Positions 11,431 to 22,938 of a stretch of DNA of 64,000 nucleotides are shown here, piece by piece (the first letter of the stretch is position 1; the number at the start of each line of letters is the position of its first letter). Position numbers and translations under genes: made by a program. The DNA is from Venturia oleaginea. Taxonomy: Eukaryota > Ascomycota > Dothideomycetes > Venturiales > Venturiaceae. Under the pieces are notes generated by a model, which had not been told where the DNA came from, did no database searches, and was given only the letters and a program-made list of their open reading frames with translations. The stretch lies in contig JABMLP010000009.1 of NCBI GenBank assembly GCA_013176395.1, positions 992,001-1,056,000 on the forward strand, in the 5' to 3' direction.

Positions 11431-13947
11431 CCTCATTGAAGTCGGCGATGAAGCGGCGGCCTGGCTGGGCAACCTGTCAACATTATTAGTACTCGAACAA
11501 TGAGGTCGACCATGAGGAGGTCAAGAAACACGCCGATCCATCCGTTTCGACAACCAGTTTACCCCTCTCCTCATGACGACGACGACGAATATTTATGATT
11601 ATGAAGTCAACAGCTCTTATACCATACCTTTCTTTCAAGAGTCTTGCACCGCTGTGGTGCGGACAGAAAACAAATACCTGGTTTTTGATTGATTTTTTTT
11701 TCATCTGGGATCGAATGTTCTTTCCACACTTACCGGTATCTTCCATACCTATCGTATCGACGGAGTCGGCTTGGGCGTGCTTTATACTATGGATCGAGGT
11801 GGCGAGGGACGGAGGTCGTTGCGACGGCGTCTGGAAATGTGTCGATCTGCAATTATCAATGACTACTCCATCCATCATACGTATATAGACTCGAAGAATT
11901 GAAACCGATTTCTCCCCACTGAAAGATGTGGACTCTCGGGGTGAACGCCGCGCTGCCCATGGGGTAGCAACGCGATATCGTTAACTCCCTACGGCAGCTT
12001 TGAATGCGAATGACTGGGTCGGGAATAAGAGAGAAAGGTGAATATGCATTGCAGATGCCATGAACGAAGGATACAAATATAAATACGAGCCGTAACATAA
12101 CGTTAGTTCCAGTCGCGATGGGACAATCCCTCGGCTGGTGGTTCTAGACCTGTCCCTTTTCCTATCCCCGTGCTGCTACTCAGCTAGTACCATTCCCTTT
12201 GAACCGATCTCTAAGTGAAGGTAAGAAAACAAAGGGGAGTGGTACGCCGGGAAGGAATAGTGGAGTTGCCATCGGGAGGAAATGGATAGTGTGGTTTTGA
12301 GTGGTGGGGAAATCATGGTAGCCAAGGTAATTAGTTTGAAACAATGTTGGGGGAATAGGGAGGTAGAGATGGGGATGGGGATGGGGACGAACCTTGATGT
12401 ATATTGTATGATACCTAGTAACCTAGATATCATCCTCATAATACCATCTCCCCTTTGCGCAAACCCAAGCTTTACAAACGAATAAACCGATACAAGATTC
12501 ACCTCATTCCTAGCCCCATCCCATCCCAGGTAAACTACAATACCTCAACCCGTCATACACCCCCTCCCTCATCCACCTCGCAGATCGTAGGTTCTAGAGC
12601 CGGACGTGGAACTGATCTGCAGAAAGATGAGGCTGCAGAATGATCGCTGTCCGGAAGATAATTAGCGAGATCGTCGTTCTCCACCACTTTAGTTTAAGAA
12701 TTTGAGGGTGGCGCGAATGAGAATTGAATGAGAATGTGAATGAGAACGAGAATGTGAATATGGGATTGAAACAGGGATAATTTCTTCAACAGGAAAGCTA
12801 CCAAGAGAAAAAACAAAACACCGGCAACCAACCGATCATCCAGAAAACCAAAGTACAACCACCCCCACCAACACACCCCACCGCAACAACCAAACAGGAA
12901 GCGTTCGAGGAATGAACATGTTTAAAAACGGAGACAATCCAACAAGAACACAACTTGCTGGAGGTGCTACTTATACCTCCTCACCGCTCCCTCCCCAATA
13001 CACAAAGGAACCAATCTCAATCTCAATCTCAAAAAAAAAAAAACCTCCAATCACTAAAAATCACAAAGATTACATCAACACATGGCAAGAAGCAGGGTAA
13101 AGGGGGGGACCCGGTGACATCGTGCATGAACCAATGGAATCGCCTTTGTGTCTTTTGCAGGCTTTCCGTGGCTGCCCTGTGTCACTCAAAGGCGCACAGT
13201 GTGCAGGAATCTCTGCACGGACGTGTTATCATAGACAAATCGTCATTGAAGGAATGTATCATCATGGTCTTCCTCGTACTTACTTGCTATGGGATAATGA
13301 TGGGTCTGTTCTAGGTGGTGATACTTAAACACTGGTGGCATGTCACTGGATGGATCTAAAGATCGAGAACACAACCTCAGCTTCCACACCGACCCTCATG
13401 GCTCAGAAAGGGTTCTAGAATGCTGGGTTTTCAGGTCAGAGCAGTGGCTAGCCCACATGCAGAGAGGAGCTTCAACGACACTGATTTTCAACATGATCCC
13501 CAGCCAGTGAGGAAGCAAGACAAAATGACTTTGTGGCGTCGTTCAGATGGTGAAGGCTCCCAGAGAAAATCTCTGCTACATACAACCACGTTCGAGACTG
13601 CTTTTTGATATCTCTGGCACTTCTCAAGACACTCGTTTTGCCTGTGATTGACGCGTGTGGAGAAAGCCATTGGCAGCCTCGTCGCCGTCTGTTAGCGTCG
13701 AATACGGCACAAGAACGCCTCGCTGCGTCATCTTGCGAAACCCAATCAACTTTTTGTCGCTCGGCTTCTCAAGTTTCCATCACAGTTTCCGCTTGATTCC
13801 CCAGAATATCCGATGGTTCCTGCATCATCGTGGTTGATGGGATCCACATTACTTAGTGTGATCGGATCTCTGCCATCGGATCTTGCCCGAGCCCCACCCC
13901 CAGCCAACCTCAAAAGTCCCTGCGCTAGTACAGCCTTATAAGAAGCC
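11431..13947. other. Long intergenic region between convergent genes
   Basis: About 2.5 kb without a supportable gene. There are simple-sequence tracts: GGGGAT repeats near 12370, GAATGTGAATGAGAA-type repeats near 12715-12765, and an A-run at about 13031-13043. Confidence 0.4.
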
Positions 13948-15811
13948 TCACGAAACGGTTGGACCCTGCCGTGCTGCTTGCGCAAGCTGTTCGCTATAAG
14001 TCCGAGCATAGTCTCCGCTTGCTTTGGAGACCGCTCTCACAGTAGGAGCCATCATATCCTCTACAGCCTTCCTCCCACCGCTTACATGTGACAGATCGAG
14101 CTTTCGTCTCTTGCCTCCCTGTCGTTTGTATTCTTCCCATGTTGTCTGTACCGTCTCAATTTCCAGCTTCCTCTTTTCCTCTGCCTTGGCCGCCATACTT
14201 TCGATACGGTCAAGCGAATCTTTCACCGCTTTCGCCCATTGTTGTAGCTCATGGGCTTTTCGGTCGTCTCCAGAATAATAAGTGGACCAAAAATATCGCA
14301 AGAACTCGACTGTTGTAGAATGTGTCATTTTCACCGAGTCTGACATGGCAGAATCGAGTTTGGGTTGAAGATTCAAGCTTAAGGACGACGAAGTGGCGCG
14401 AAGCTTGACGGTTTTCAGAACGTCCTTGGTAGCATGTTGCGCCTGGGCCTCATCATCTTCGTCGAGCTCTGTTGGCAATTGCACCTGCACCCGCAAGTCT
14501 GCTTGCATGGTTTTCAGTGCCTGCACACGATCTCGCCTTTTAGCGATGGCCTTGCCGTTGATTTCCTCGGCTGTTGGTTGTTTCTGAGCACTAACGTTAA
14601 GCATGACTCGATTATCTTTGGCAGCACGTTCAAGATCTCGAAGCTGCAACTCATTAAAAGTCTCTTCGTCCATGCCCACAGGTCCATGCGCCGCAGTATC
14701 AGAAGCTGCCACATTGTACATAAGCCTTTCGCTCGTATTGTTCAATATATGTAGCAGCTGAATTTTACCATGGAAATTTGGTTTCATTGTCCAATCCGGT
14801 GCATTGCCCTTCTGTTGGCTGTAATCTTGGTTGTTGCCATCTAGGTCTAAGAAGCGAGGTGTGTGTGCCATTTGCATGCGCGCTGGAGGATTGGCTTTCT
14901 CATCAAAGTTGAGAGCGAACTTGTCAATCTTTGGAATTTCCGGGTCGAGATCCGTAATCTTCTCCCCCTTAAGCTTCTTGACCAGATGGCTTACCCAGAA
15001 ATTCTGCCAGAACTCGACCTGCGTGTATTGTTTTGTCTTCTCCACAAGCTCTTCGTAGATTGTTTTGACCAACGGATACTGGTCGAATATGGTAACCTGT
15101 TGCTCTTGACTCATCTTGAGCGACGGCTTGCCATCAATTCCAAGTGAAGGTTTGATTTCGGAGAGTACATTCGTTTCTCCTTGTTTTTGTGTCTTTGCAG
15201 TCTGTCTGGCGCGAAGCAGGCCGATTCTTGCAGCCCAGAAGTTCTTGTTAAAGGCTGCCTTGTCTGGCGCGTCCTTGATAGCATTCGTGAAGAGTTCTCC
15301 AATTGCCGGATTTCCCTCCAGAACCTCTTTCATGAGCCCCCGATCCGCCAGCAGACCAGCATCGTCCGATTCGACAACTGGGGGCTTGGTGCCATTTTCG
15401 GCGCTCGCATTTGGCTTCAACAGCGCAGCTGCTACATCAGCGCCCCTCGCAGCTATTACCTCCTTGAGAGAATCGAGTATTGATGTCAGGTCGGAGCGGG
15501 CATTCGGTGAGGTAAATGTGAGTTTATTGTCGCCTAGGGTATCGTCTTTGGCTTTGACGACGACGTTAAGGATGGCCTTTGGGGCAGTGACTGGAGTTTG
15601 CTTCAGGTCTTTATGTGTCAAGTCAGCCAATGGTATGAAAATGATAGGCGTCTTGCGGGTCTGCCATACTGTCGATGCTCTCAGTCAAGATGGTGAGGGT
15701 CGCAGTGGTAGACCCAGCGGGCGTCCATGACAGCTTCTTCCGGTCCGTTGAGATTTCTACAGTGCCTGGCTTCTTTAGGTACGAGGCAGCGGCCTTGATA
15801 GGGGCCGACAT
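13948..15811 (-). CDS. TFB1: TFIIH core subunit Tfb1 (p62)
   Basis: Subunit of the general transcription and nucleotide-excision-repair factor TFIIH. Exon 1 (15811-15670) starts MSAPIKAAASYLKKPGTVEI and encodes the first half of the N-terminal PH/p62 domain. A 61-bp intron (15669-15609) joins it to exon 2 (15608-13948), which restores the PH-domain block ESIDNLKQTPVTAPKAILNV. The total is about 600 residues. Two BSD domains follow: the first includes AAFNKNFWAARIGLLRAR, the second TQVEFWQNFWVSHLVKKLKG. After them come PRFLDLDGNNQDY and a helical C-terminus with TTVEFLRYFWSTYYSGD, as expected for the family. The frame also remains open a few codons upstream of the splice acceptor. The splice given here is preferred because it makes the PH strand continuous. 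Confidence 0.93.
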
Positions 15812-18800
15812 AGTGGTTATAAGAATAATGGACCTTTTTGCTACGCGTTGTTTCGCGATGTCCCCAGCCTGTCCTGCATTTGAACAGCAGAATCCCATGT
15901 CAGATGCATCTGCATCTTATCTTATCTGATCCATCTACGAGCACGTGATTAGATGATATGTGGCCTTCACTCTCCAATTCAATTCTAACAAACGCATATT
16001 CCCAATTCCGTCGAGATCATCCATCTGTATCGAACTCTTTGTAAGATGACATGCTCACACATCTTCACATGTTTTGACATGTCCGGCTTCACTTAAAGGC
16101 GCGCAGATGCACATAAACGGCTTCTTCGGATTTGGTCTTGCATCACGAAAGACACTGCACTGATTGGAGCAACCGAGCTTCTAAAGAGTTCAAGCCGTGT
16201 TGTTCGGCAGAGCGTCCGAGCAAGCTGACCACACCTAAGAGCATCACGAAGGAATCGCTTCGACGCTATCGTCGCCTTTTCTTTGTAACTCCTGAGCAAA
16301 TGCCCAACTCCAGACCTCCGTCCCAATCAGAATTTTCGAGCAACCGAAGGCAATACCTCTCATGTCTTGCTCTTCCAGCTTGAACCTGAGAAGTCGAAAT
16401 TGGTACGTGGCCAAGCCGAGAGGTGGCCGTCTTTCTCGTGGTCAGCGACACTTACAACAATAGTTGTCTTCTTCGATCACAGTGTTAACATGCAATAGCA
16501 TAGATCAAAGATGGCTGGTTGGGTGTCTTGCACATCAGAAAAAATCTGCATGCTGGCAAAATCTATGATAGCCAACAACATTCCACGCATTTCAGTCCGT
16601 ATTGCCGAGCAAACCATTGTCAAAACACAAACGGAGACGACTCCTGCCTCGTCTCATTGTTGAAGAGACGGCATATCATCCTCCCTCATTCGGCCATATG
16701 CATGCAGCTTTTGAGACATATCACATTTCGATGCCCAACGACATACTGATATTTTCCAATCCTCGATGCCCAAATCCCATCACAGACCGAAATCTGATTT
16801 TTGACCCCAACCAATTGTCTGGAAGCCCGAGCTCTTGTCCTCACGCCGTGCCGCCACGATCGCCGATTGCTTAACCTGCGCACGACGGTATTGGCTCGGG
16901 GTCCGGATGCATACACTGCTGGTCGAAGAAAAGTAAGTGTAGCATCCAAACTATGTAAGTGGCTTACGATAATGCCATTTTATGCCCATGGAGGACATTG
17001 GATATTGAAAGGATTGTTCAACATCCAGGTTCCAACCAATGTATGAGGTCCAGTGACTCGTTACAGTTCCCAGACATGCATGCCAACGCATGTCACCTTC
17101 TATACATTGGCGGTTACTCCACGAATCGGCTGAACTCGCAATCGAGACCTGCGCCATAATAATCTCGAGTCCCATCTTCCTGGATCACGGCAGACCGTTC
17201 TCTTGAACCTGCAAGCCCGTGTTCACCCGATGCGTACCATGACCATATGAGGTGGACCGAGGCACAATTTTTCTTCTGATACATCATGGCCAACTCGTAT
17301 TTGAATCAGCCCATTTCGCCTTTCACTGGGACAGGAGATCAAACCCTAGAAAGATTGAATGCATTCCGCGCAGACGAAAGACCATGCATCAGTGAAGAGA
17401 GTGGAAGTAACTCGGAGGTAAAATTGGAACGTACAGTTACGACGAAAACACGCAATCAAAGCGTCCTCTGCAGGTCACCAGCATCGAGGTAACGAGGCCT
17501 ACAGAGTCCCATCTCCTCGCCATCTTCCCTCTTCGAAGTTGGAAAGATACCGGGATCAGCATATAAGCAACAAACACCCTGTCCATCTGCATATCGCTAA
17601 ACTCGACATCGAGGTCTGTTGTCTTTGTGAACGTAGGGTAAAAGATAGATAGCCCTTGTTCTGCCCTCCGACGGTCGGCTGTTCTTTTTAAGTGATAAAT
17701 GTAAAGTTTACAGAGGCATAGCAGGTCTTGTTAAATATTCCTGGATGATAATTGGTAACAAGTGATCTACTTCCAAGTTTGCTGGTTTTTGTCAGCAATT
17801 GTATGTAAATCAAGGATTAGGATTACCGGGATCGGAGAGTGACCTATACTGCCAAAGTATAGATGACACGGGTAGTAAACGGGGAGGCACAGTATGATAG
17901 TGTCGGTCCAGTGATGGAACACTGTCGAATAGAAACAAAAGGCTCTTTTATCCCAGAGAGATGGGTTTTTGCAATTGTAGATAGATAGTGGGTACACGGC
18001 ACATACGCCATTACATACCACAATAAATACGATTATTATTAGTATGTAAATCGCTGGTACCCGGACGACTCTTGGAAAGCGTATGATCTTTTGCCCTTTG
18101 GAACATGGAGAGATAATATAGCGGCCTGATATCATTTTCACAGAATAATGAAGTTGGAACATGGTTTCAATAAGATGTCGCCCCTACAGGATGAGAAACC
18201 ATGGGTTGATATAGGTGGTGGAATTCAGGTGCAATGACTACTAAGTTCAACTCGATATCATCGCCACAATAATCACAATAAAATGTAATGACATTTGAAG
18301 TTGGGCACTGGGTTATGGTAACAAGCAATGTAGAATGTGCTAGTGATAGAAGATACAATCGCTGACTGTTGGGTCTCTTATGTGTTAATACAATGGGGAA
18401 TATGCAATTACAGGTCTCGAATATCCCAAGGAGCCTAACCTCTATAACTACTTTTGTGCATCTTGATTTCATTTCATCTCTCGGTTGATACACAGCTAGA
18501 AGAATGCATTATATTTAGGGTTTCTCGCCAAGCACTCTAATATCCAAATGAAACCCAAGACATATATACTCTATGAGATCTAGCAAGATCTTTGGCATCT
18601 CCTATTTACAGGAGAGGAAGGCCTTCGCTTGTAATCTAGGCAGAGGTCCCGGCAACAATTCTTTACAGATATGCTGCTGGTTAAAGGTTACATGGACTGT
18701 GATCGGACACAAAGAACGATTTTATCTTCATCAGTTCGGAACTGATGATGATGTATCTTTAGCAATGTTGTGGAATTAAATTGATGAATGTTCATTGATA

Positions 18801-19373
18801 TTGATCCAAGGATAGGGATTACAATTTCTACATGTTCATGTCGATGCCGTGACTGCACGACTGTTTCGCTGTTTGCTTCCAATTCAGTCGGCCTCTTCCA
18901 AGTCATCAGCGTGAGTTCTTGCGTTCTTCTCTGTCGCCGCAGGCTCCGCCCTCCTAAGTACCAAAGACGTCCCCCATGAGCACTTGCCTTGATTAATTAT
19001 TTGAAACAAGAGCGACTCCGTGGAATGTCGGAGTAAGACCGGTGGGCCAACTTCTTCGAGTGGACGTAGAACACACTGCAAAATCTGAAAGAAGTCGAAA
19101 GCCGCGAAAACACTTTCACCGTTCCAAAAGTCATCTCGAAGCCAATTAGGTCGCACGAGCCACGAATATGCAGTGTAGCTACTCTCCCAGGAATTTCGAT
19201 AATATGAGCACCTCCCAAGGTTAGCTGGGGTAACTATCGTGCCTGCTGTTACTTGCCCGCCAGCACCTTGACTTTGTTTGTTTGCAAGATGATTCAAGGA
19301 ACACGAACTCCATCCATTTCTCGCCGCGGCATTCTACGATATAAGTTAGGTTTCTACAGGATACTAGACCATC
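15812..19373. other. Long AT-variable intergenic region
   Basis: About 3.5 kb between the Tfb1 promoter and the gene at 19.4 kb. The 17.6-18.8 kb part is AT-rich. A 68-codon frame at 17286-17492 begins in a fair start context (ATCATGG), but it shows no domain or splice partner. I support no gene here. Confidence 0.35.
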
Positions 19374-20306
19374 ATGGCCCGTCCGACCAAGGACTTGATC
19401 AACAAGGAAACCGGGAAGGTCATCCCCAGAACGCCTTTATACCGTGTCAAGGAGATTGCGAGTGTCATCGACAAGGTTACCGAGCAGTTATCAACACTCC
19501 ACGACCATTTCAGCAAGATTCGTTTGTCCGTTCGTCCACAAACACCTGGATTCATCGAAAGGCTTCTGTCACCGAAGAAACCTTTCGAAAGGTTTGAACT
19601 TATTCATCCTGCTGCGCAGCATTTCTGCCAAGCTTTTTTCACTCTCCAGGAGCATCCGCTCGCGAAACCAACTTCCATTTGGCTGGCAAAATTAAAGTGC
19701 ACAATCGATGAGGAGTTGGATGAACTCGAAGAGTTCGACACACAGGTCCTGGTTACTCTGGGTAAGAGTGTTACTCTGTTGGAGGATTGCAATCACGCTC
19801 TCGTGAAGGATAATGCGTGGAGGAGCAACGAACTTCATGGGAATAAAGACAATGAGAAAAAAGCAGGCTCTGCCATAGTACTTACCCGGAAGTAAGTCGT
19901 TATAGCTTTTGGGCATCGAATGGAACAAGACTAAACTTTTCGTGGATGAAGCCAGCAGGAGGAACTCGCTTTGGAATTAAACCGGAAGACGTACACGCTC
20001 AGGCACATTGTGTTCCAACTCATGGCGATGAATACTAGCCCGGCGACCGATGCACATGGACCAGTGCCAGAACGTGGAAATGAGGGTGCGCCAGGGAGCT
20101 TGTCTGCGATCTTCGCGGATAGCACGGAGACATTCTCGAAGCATGTGGCCGAAGCTATGGCTTCTTCGACAAAGGAGATGTTATGGACCCCTTGTGAAGG
20201 CGAGGTACCTGGTGAAGGCGAGACCACTCGTCAAGGAGAGACCACTCTTGAAGGCGATATCGGGCTGCCAATGTGGTCAAAAGAGAACCAACAGAATGGA
20301 ACATGA
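19374..20306 (+). CDS. Uncharacterised protein with acidic Gly/Glu/Thr-rich tail
   Basis: Two exons (19374-19891 and 19952-20306) join across a 60-bp GTAAGT...AG intron to give about 290 residues starting MARPTKDLINKETGKVIP. The first 170 residues look helical and contain HPAAQHFCQAFFTLQEHP and the acidic IDEELDELEEFDTQ. The second exon begins with a helical QQEELALELNRKTYTLRH. It ends in a short degenerate repeat (GEVPGEGETTRQGETTLEG) encoded by GGCGAG/GGAGAG-type tandem units near 20200-20260. I see no signal peptide or membrane segment. No known family is recognised. The coding evidence is frame length and a clean splice. Confidence 0.6.
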
Positions 20307-20766
20307 CGGTGCGGTGCAGGTGGATTGGATGATCGATGGCCGCTCATATTTATATTATCAGCACACTTGGGTAGCTGATCAGAGGCGGATTCTTGAAGGT
20401 TAACATCACTGTACGACAGTCTATCCCTACTTTTGATCGCATTCGTTCCAATTCAGGTCGGTATCGCAATTTTTTTTGGTCATTTTGAAGAATCGCTTGG
20501 ACGACGCAACTGTGAGAGTGGTCCTTTATCAATTGTTTAGTTGGAGATCTGGACATCTGAAAAGCATTTGGGAAAGGCAGCTCGAGTCTAGTATGATACG
20601 CGGCCGTGAGAAGAAATGGATGATTTTGTGATGGAGAGGTTGAGATGAGACTGAGACTGTCACTCCAAATTCGCACCAAAGATCCCTGACTCGCCAGCAT
20701 CACGAACTTCAAGTTCACGCAGCCAAATCTTTTGTACCTCGCAGATCATGCCAATCAACCTCCATA
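20307..20766. other. Intergenic spacer upstream of the RRF gene
   Basis: No coding sequence is supported. An upstream ATG at 20748 opens a frame that overlaps the RRF start at 20767, but its phase does not fit the downstream splice. At most it is a short upstream ORF. Confidence 0.35.
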
Positions 20767-21718
20767 ATGGCATCAAGAACTCAATTCGCAGTATCGCGCC
20801 TGTCCACAGCTCTAGGAGCTCGATTGGCCCCCAGAACATGTCTACAATGGTACAATCTCCATCAACATAAAACTCACACTACACTAATCCAACCACAGCC
20901 AAAGACGAATCCTCCCATATCTCAGCCTCCCACAGCGATCCCACCTCCAATCCACCCGATCCTTCACATCGACGCCTCTCCTCTCCAAAAAATCCGGCAA
21001 AGCAAACCGCTCCCAGGCCAAAACAGACTCTTCCCCTCCAGCCGAAGGCGCAGCTCGCGCAACAGCCGTAGACGAAGCCTTCGACTTCAGCGATCTCGAA
21101 TCGAAAATTCTAAAATCAATTGAGAGTCTAACGCACGACCTCGCCCAACTGCGCTCAGGTGGCCGCTTCAATCCCGAGAAAATCGAACAATTGAGGGTGA
21201 CGTTTAAGGATGGAGAGGGGAACAAAGTGAGTACGAAAGTGGGCGATCTGGCACAGGTTAGTGCGAGGGGGAGGAATGTCAGTGTTGTGGTTCATGAGGC
21301 GGATGTAAGTTTTCTCTACGTTCCTTGTATGGCCCTGACATGGTGGGGAAGAGACTGACGGTAGTAGCAAGTCAAATTGGTCAATACAACGATTGTTACC
21401 TCGAATCTCAATCTCACGCCGCATGGTCCTACCACGGAAGCTCCTACGACTTTGACGATACAAGTTCCCCCTCCCACGGGCGAGACACGACAATTGGCGT
21501 TACAATCTGCGAGTAAATCTGGGGAAGAGGCGTTGAATAAGATCAGAGAGGCGAGAGGTGGACATCAGAAGAAGTTGAGGGATTACCAGAAGGCTAGGAC
21601 TGTTAGACCGGATGATCTGCAAAAAGCACAAAAGCAAATGGAAGAGGTTGTGAAGAAGGGAAATGAGGATGTCAAGAGAATCACAGATGAGTGTAAAAAG
21701 GTGTTGGACAAGGCATAG
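20767..21718 (+). CDS. RRF1: Mitochondrial ribosome recycling factor
   Basis: This factor splits post-termination mitochondrial ribosomes. Three exons (20767-20849, 20899-21304, 21368-21718) join in phases 2 and 0 to give about 279 residues. The N-terminus is a basic, Ser/Thr/Arg-rich presequence (MASRTQFAVSRLSTALGAR, later RSFTSTPLLSKKSGK), consistent with mitochondrial import. The RRF core starts at about residue 105: DLESKILKSIESLTHDLAQL, then LRSGGRFNPEKIEQLRVTF, NVSVVVHEAD, and the closing helix DLQKAQKQMEEVVKKGNEDV. The C-terminal KRITDECKKVLDKA matches the usual end of the family. Introns are 49 and 63 bp. Confidence 0.92.
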
Positions 21719-22122
21719 GTCCGCTATAGATGTCTCTGACATGAATGCAAGGAAGTTGGTCAACTGGAGAGGCTTGTATAGTATTGTAGGTATGTAGGTA
21801 AGCTAGTTTACCCATCTAAGGATCATGGCCTTTGTTCCTGAGGTTCGATTCTTTGGCAACCCATGGGCATGCCATATCGCCCGGGCATTGCCGAAGATCC
21901 GTCCATGATCACCCTGTTGGATCGTGTCTGTCTCCATCCTTACAACTCCCTGCTTTCTCTCAAAACGAATAATGCGAAACCATTCAGCACTTTGAGACCT
22001 GACTCCAACCAGAGCACTTCTTGCACTCGTATAGGGGGTTAGTGCATGTGTTCGGAGTACAGTCGGTTCGACCGCGCTTTTGATCTCTGTTAGTACTTTC
22101 ACACTTCCTCTCGTGTGTGGGA
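21719..22122. other. Convergent spacer
   Basis: This is a 3'-to-3' spacer between RRF and the secreted Cys-rich protein. A GTGAGT...TACTAACAG segment just below 22132 could be a further intron of the minus-strand gene and would change its last few residues (stop at 22039). The branch-to-acceptor distance is too short for confidence. Confidence 0.35.
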
Positions 22123-22938
22123 TTAGTAACTCACCTTGAGGCAGAGATCCAATAAAGCATCGCAGTCGGAAGCGCAGTCACGCTTCTCAACGATCTCGAC
22201 ATCCTTTGCCACATTGTGCTTCGAACCAAAGACTGCTGGTGACTGAGATTCCTTAGGGCCTGCTGGTGGCTGGGAGGTCGAAACGACTGCAGGTGGTCGT
22301 GTATAACCTTCAGCTGTCACAGTGATGTTTCTGCATGTATCGACATACTGGACCTTTCCATGCTCTCCTGTTTGAGGAACAACGCACTTGGGAGATAACA
22401 ACTCGATTGGCATGCTCGCTGGTGGTTGGGTGACCTGGGCCAATTGACGCTTTATCTTGTTTCCAGATTCCTCGCAGAAAGCCGCCGTACCCGCATCGCG
22501 AAGACATTTGTATCCTCCACAGAAACAGTCGCACTAGCAAGTGTAAGTTCCGCACAGCAAGTGTAAGTTCCGCACTTCTCTAGATGCTACTCAATTTCGA
22601 CTCACATATTCTTCGTTGGCCCTGCAGACTCGATCAGCGCAGACCTCCTGGGACACGCCAGTGTTCTTGCATTGCTGCTCCATGACCAGACAATTGGTCA
22701 AGCATGCGAGCTTGCTCCAGAAGGCTGGATCGGTGGTTTCGACCCGTAGGGACTGGAGAGAAGCATCCTTGTTGCGTTTGTGATGCTTCTTCTCAGCACC
22801 TTTAGCTGCCATGAAGGCTTCGCTGTGGAACTGATTGTTGTGAGCCACGGAGACTTCAGCGGCGCCGTCTGGTAGGGCAGCAGCAATAGAGTTGGTGACT
22901 GCGAGGGCCATGACGAGAATAGTCTTGATGAGTTGCAT
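22123..22938 (-). CDS. Secreted Cys-rich protein with Kex2-type cleavage sites
   Basis: Exon 1 (22938-22606) and exon 2 (22533-22123) join across a 72-bp intron to give about 247 residues. A clear signal peptide (MQLIKTILVMALAVTNSIAAA) is followed by a short pro-region that ends in KKHHKR. The Cys cluster spans the splice junction: KLACLTNCLVMEQQC, EVCADRVC, then CDCFCGGYKCLRDAG. Dibasic KR sites occur at three places (HHKR, IKR, VEKR). They would divide the chain into a Cys-rich module, a Pro-rich middle and a C-terminal peptide starting DCASDCDALLDLC. I know no named family. It could be an effector, a Kex2-processed peptide precursor or a wall-associated protein. Confidence 0.72.
22536..22575. 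repeat. 20-bp exact tandem repeat inside an intron, next to the 3' splice site
   Basis: AGCAAGTGTAAGTTCCGCAC is present twice head-to-tail (22536-22555 and 22556-22575). On the coding (minus) strand the repeat ends within two bases of the acceptor AG at 22534-22535. Confidence 0.9.

Noticed and set aside
12694..12876. GAATGAGAATGTGAATGAGAA repeats considered as a possible telomere-like or CRISPR-like array
   Set aside because: Irregular simple-sequence repeat without spacers. CRISPR arrays are not expected in a eukaryotic genome.
13122..13328. Overlapping short frames with Cys residues near 13.1-13.3 kb
   Set aside because: No signal peptide at the start, no clean splice extension and no recognisable pattern.
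17286..17492. 68-codon frame with a fair start context in the 16-19 kb gap
   Set aside because: No domain, signal peptide or splice partner was found. Chance is the simpler explanation.
21838..21870. GGTTCGATTC resembling a tRNA B box
   Set aside because: The flanks do not form a T-stem, and no acceptor or anticodon arm could be found.
21803..22102. 99-codon minus-strand frame just downstream of the secreted Cys-rich gene
   Set aside because: The only plausible splice from the upstream exon enters a different frame and stops soon after, so this frame is unlikely to be coding.
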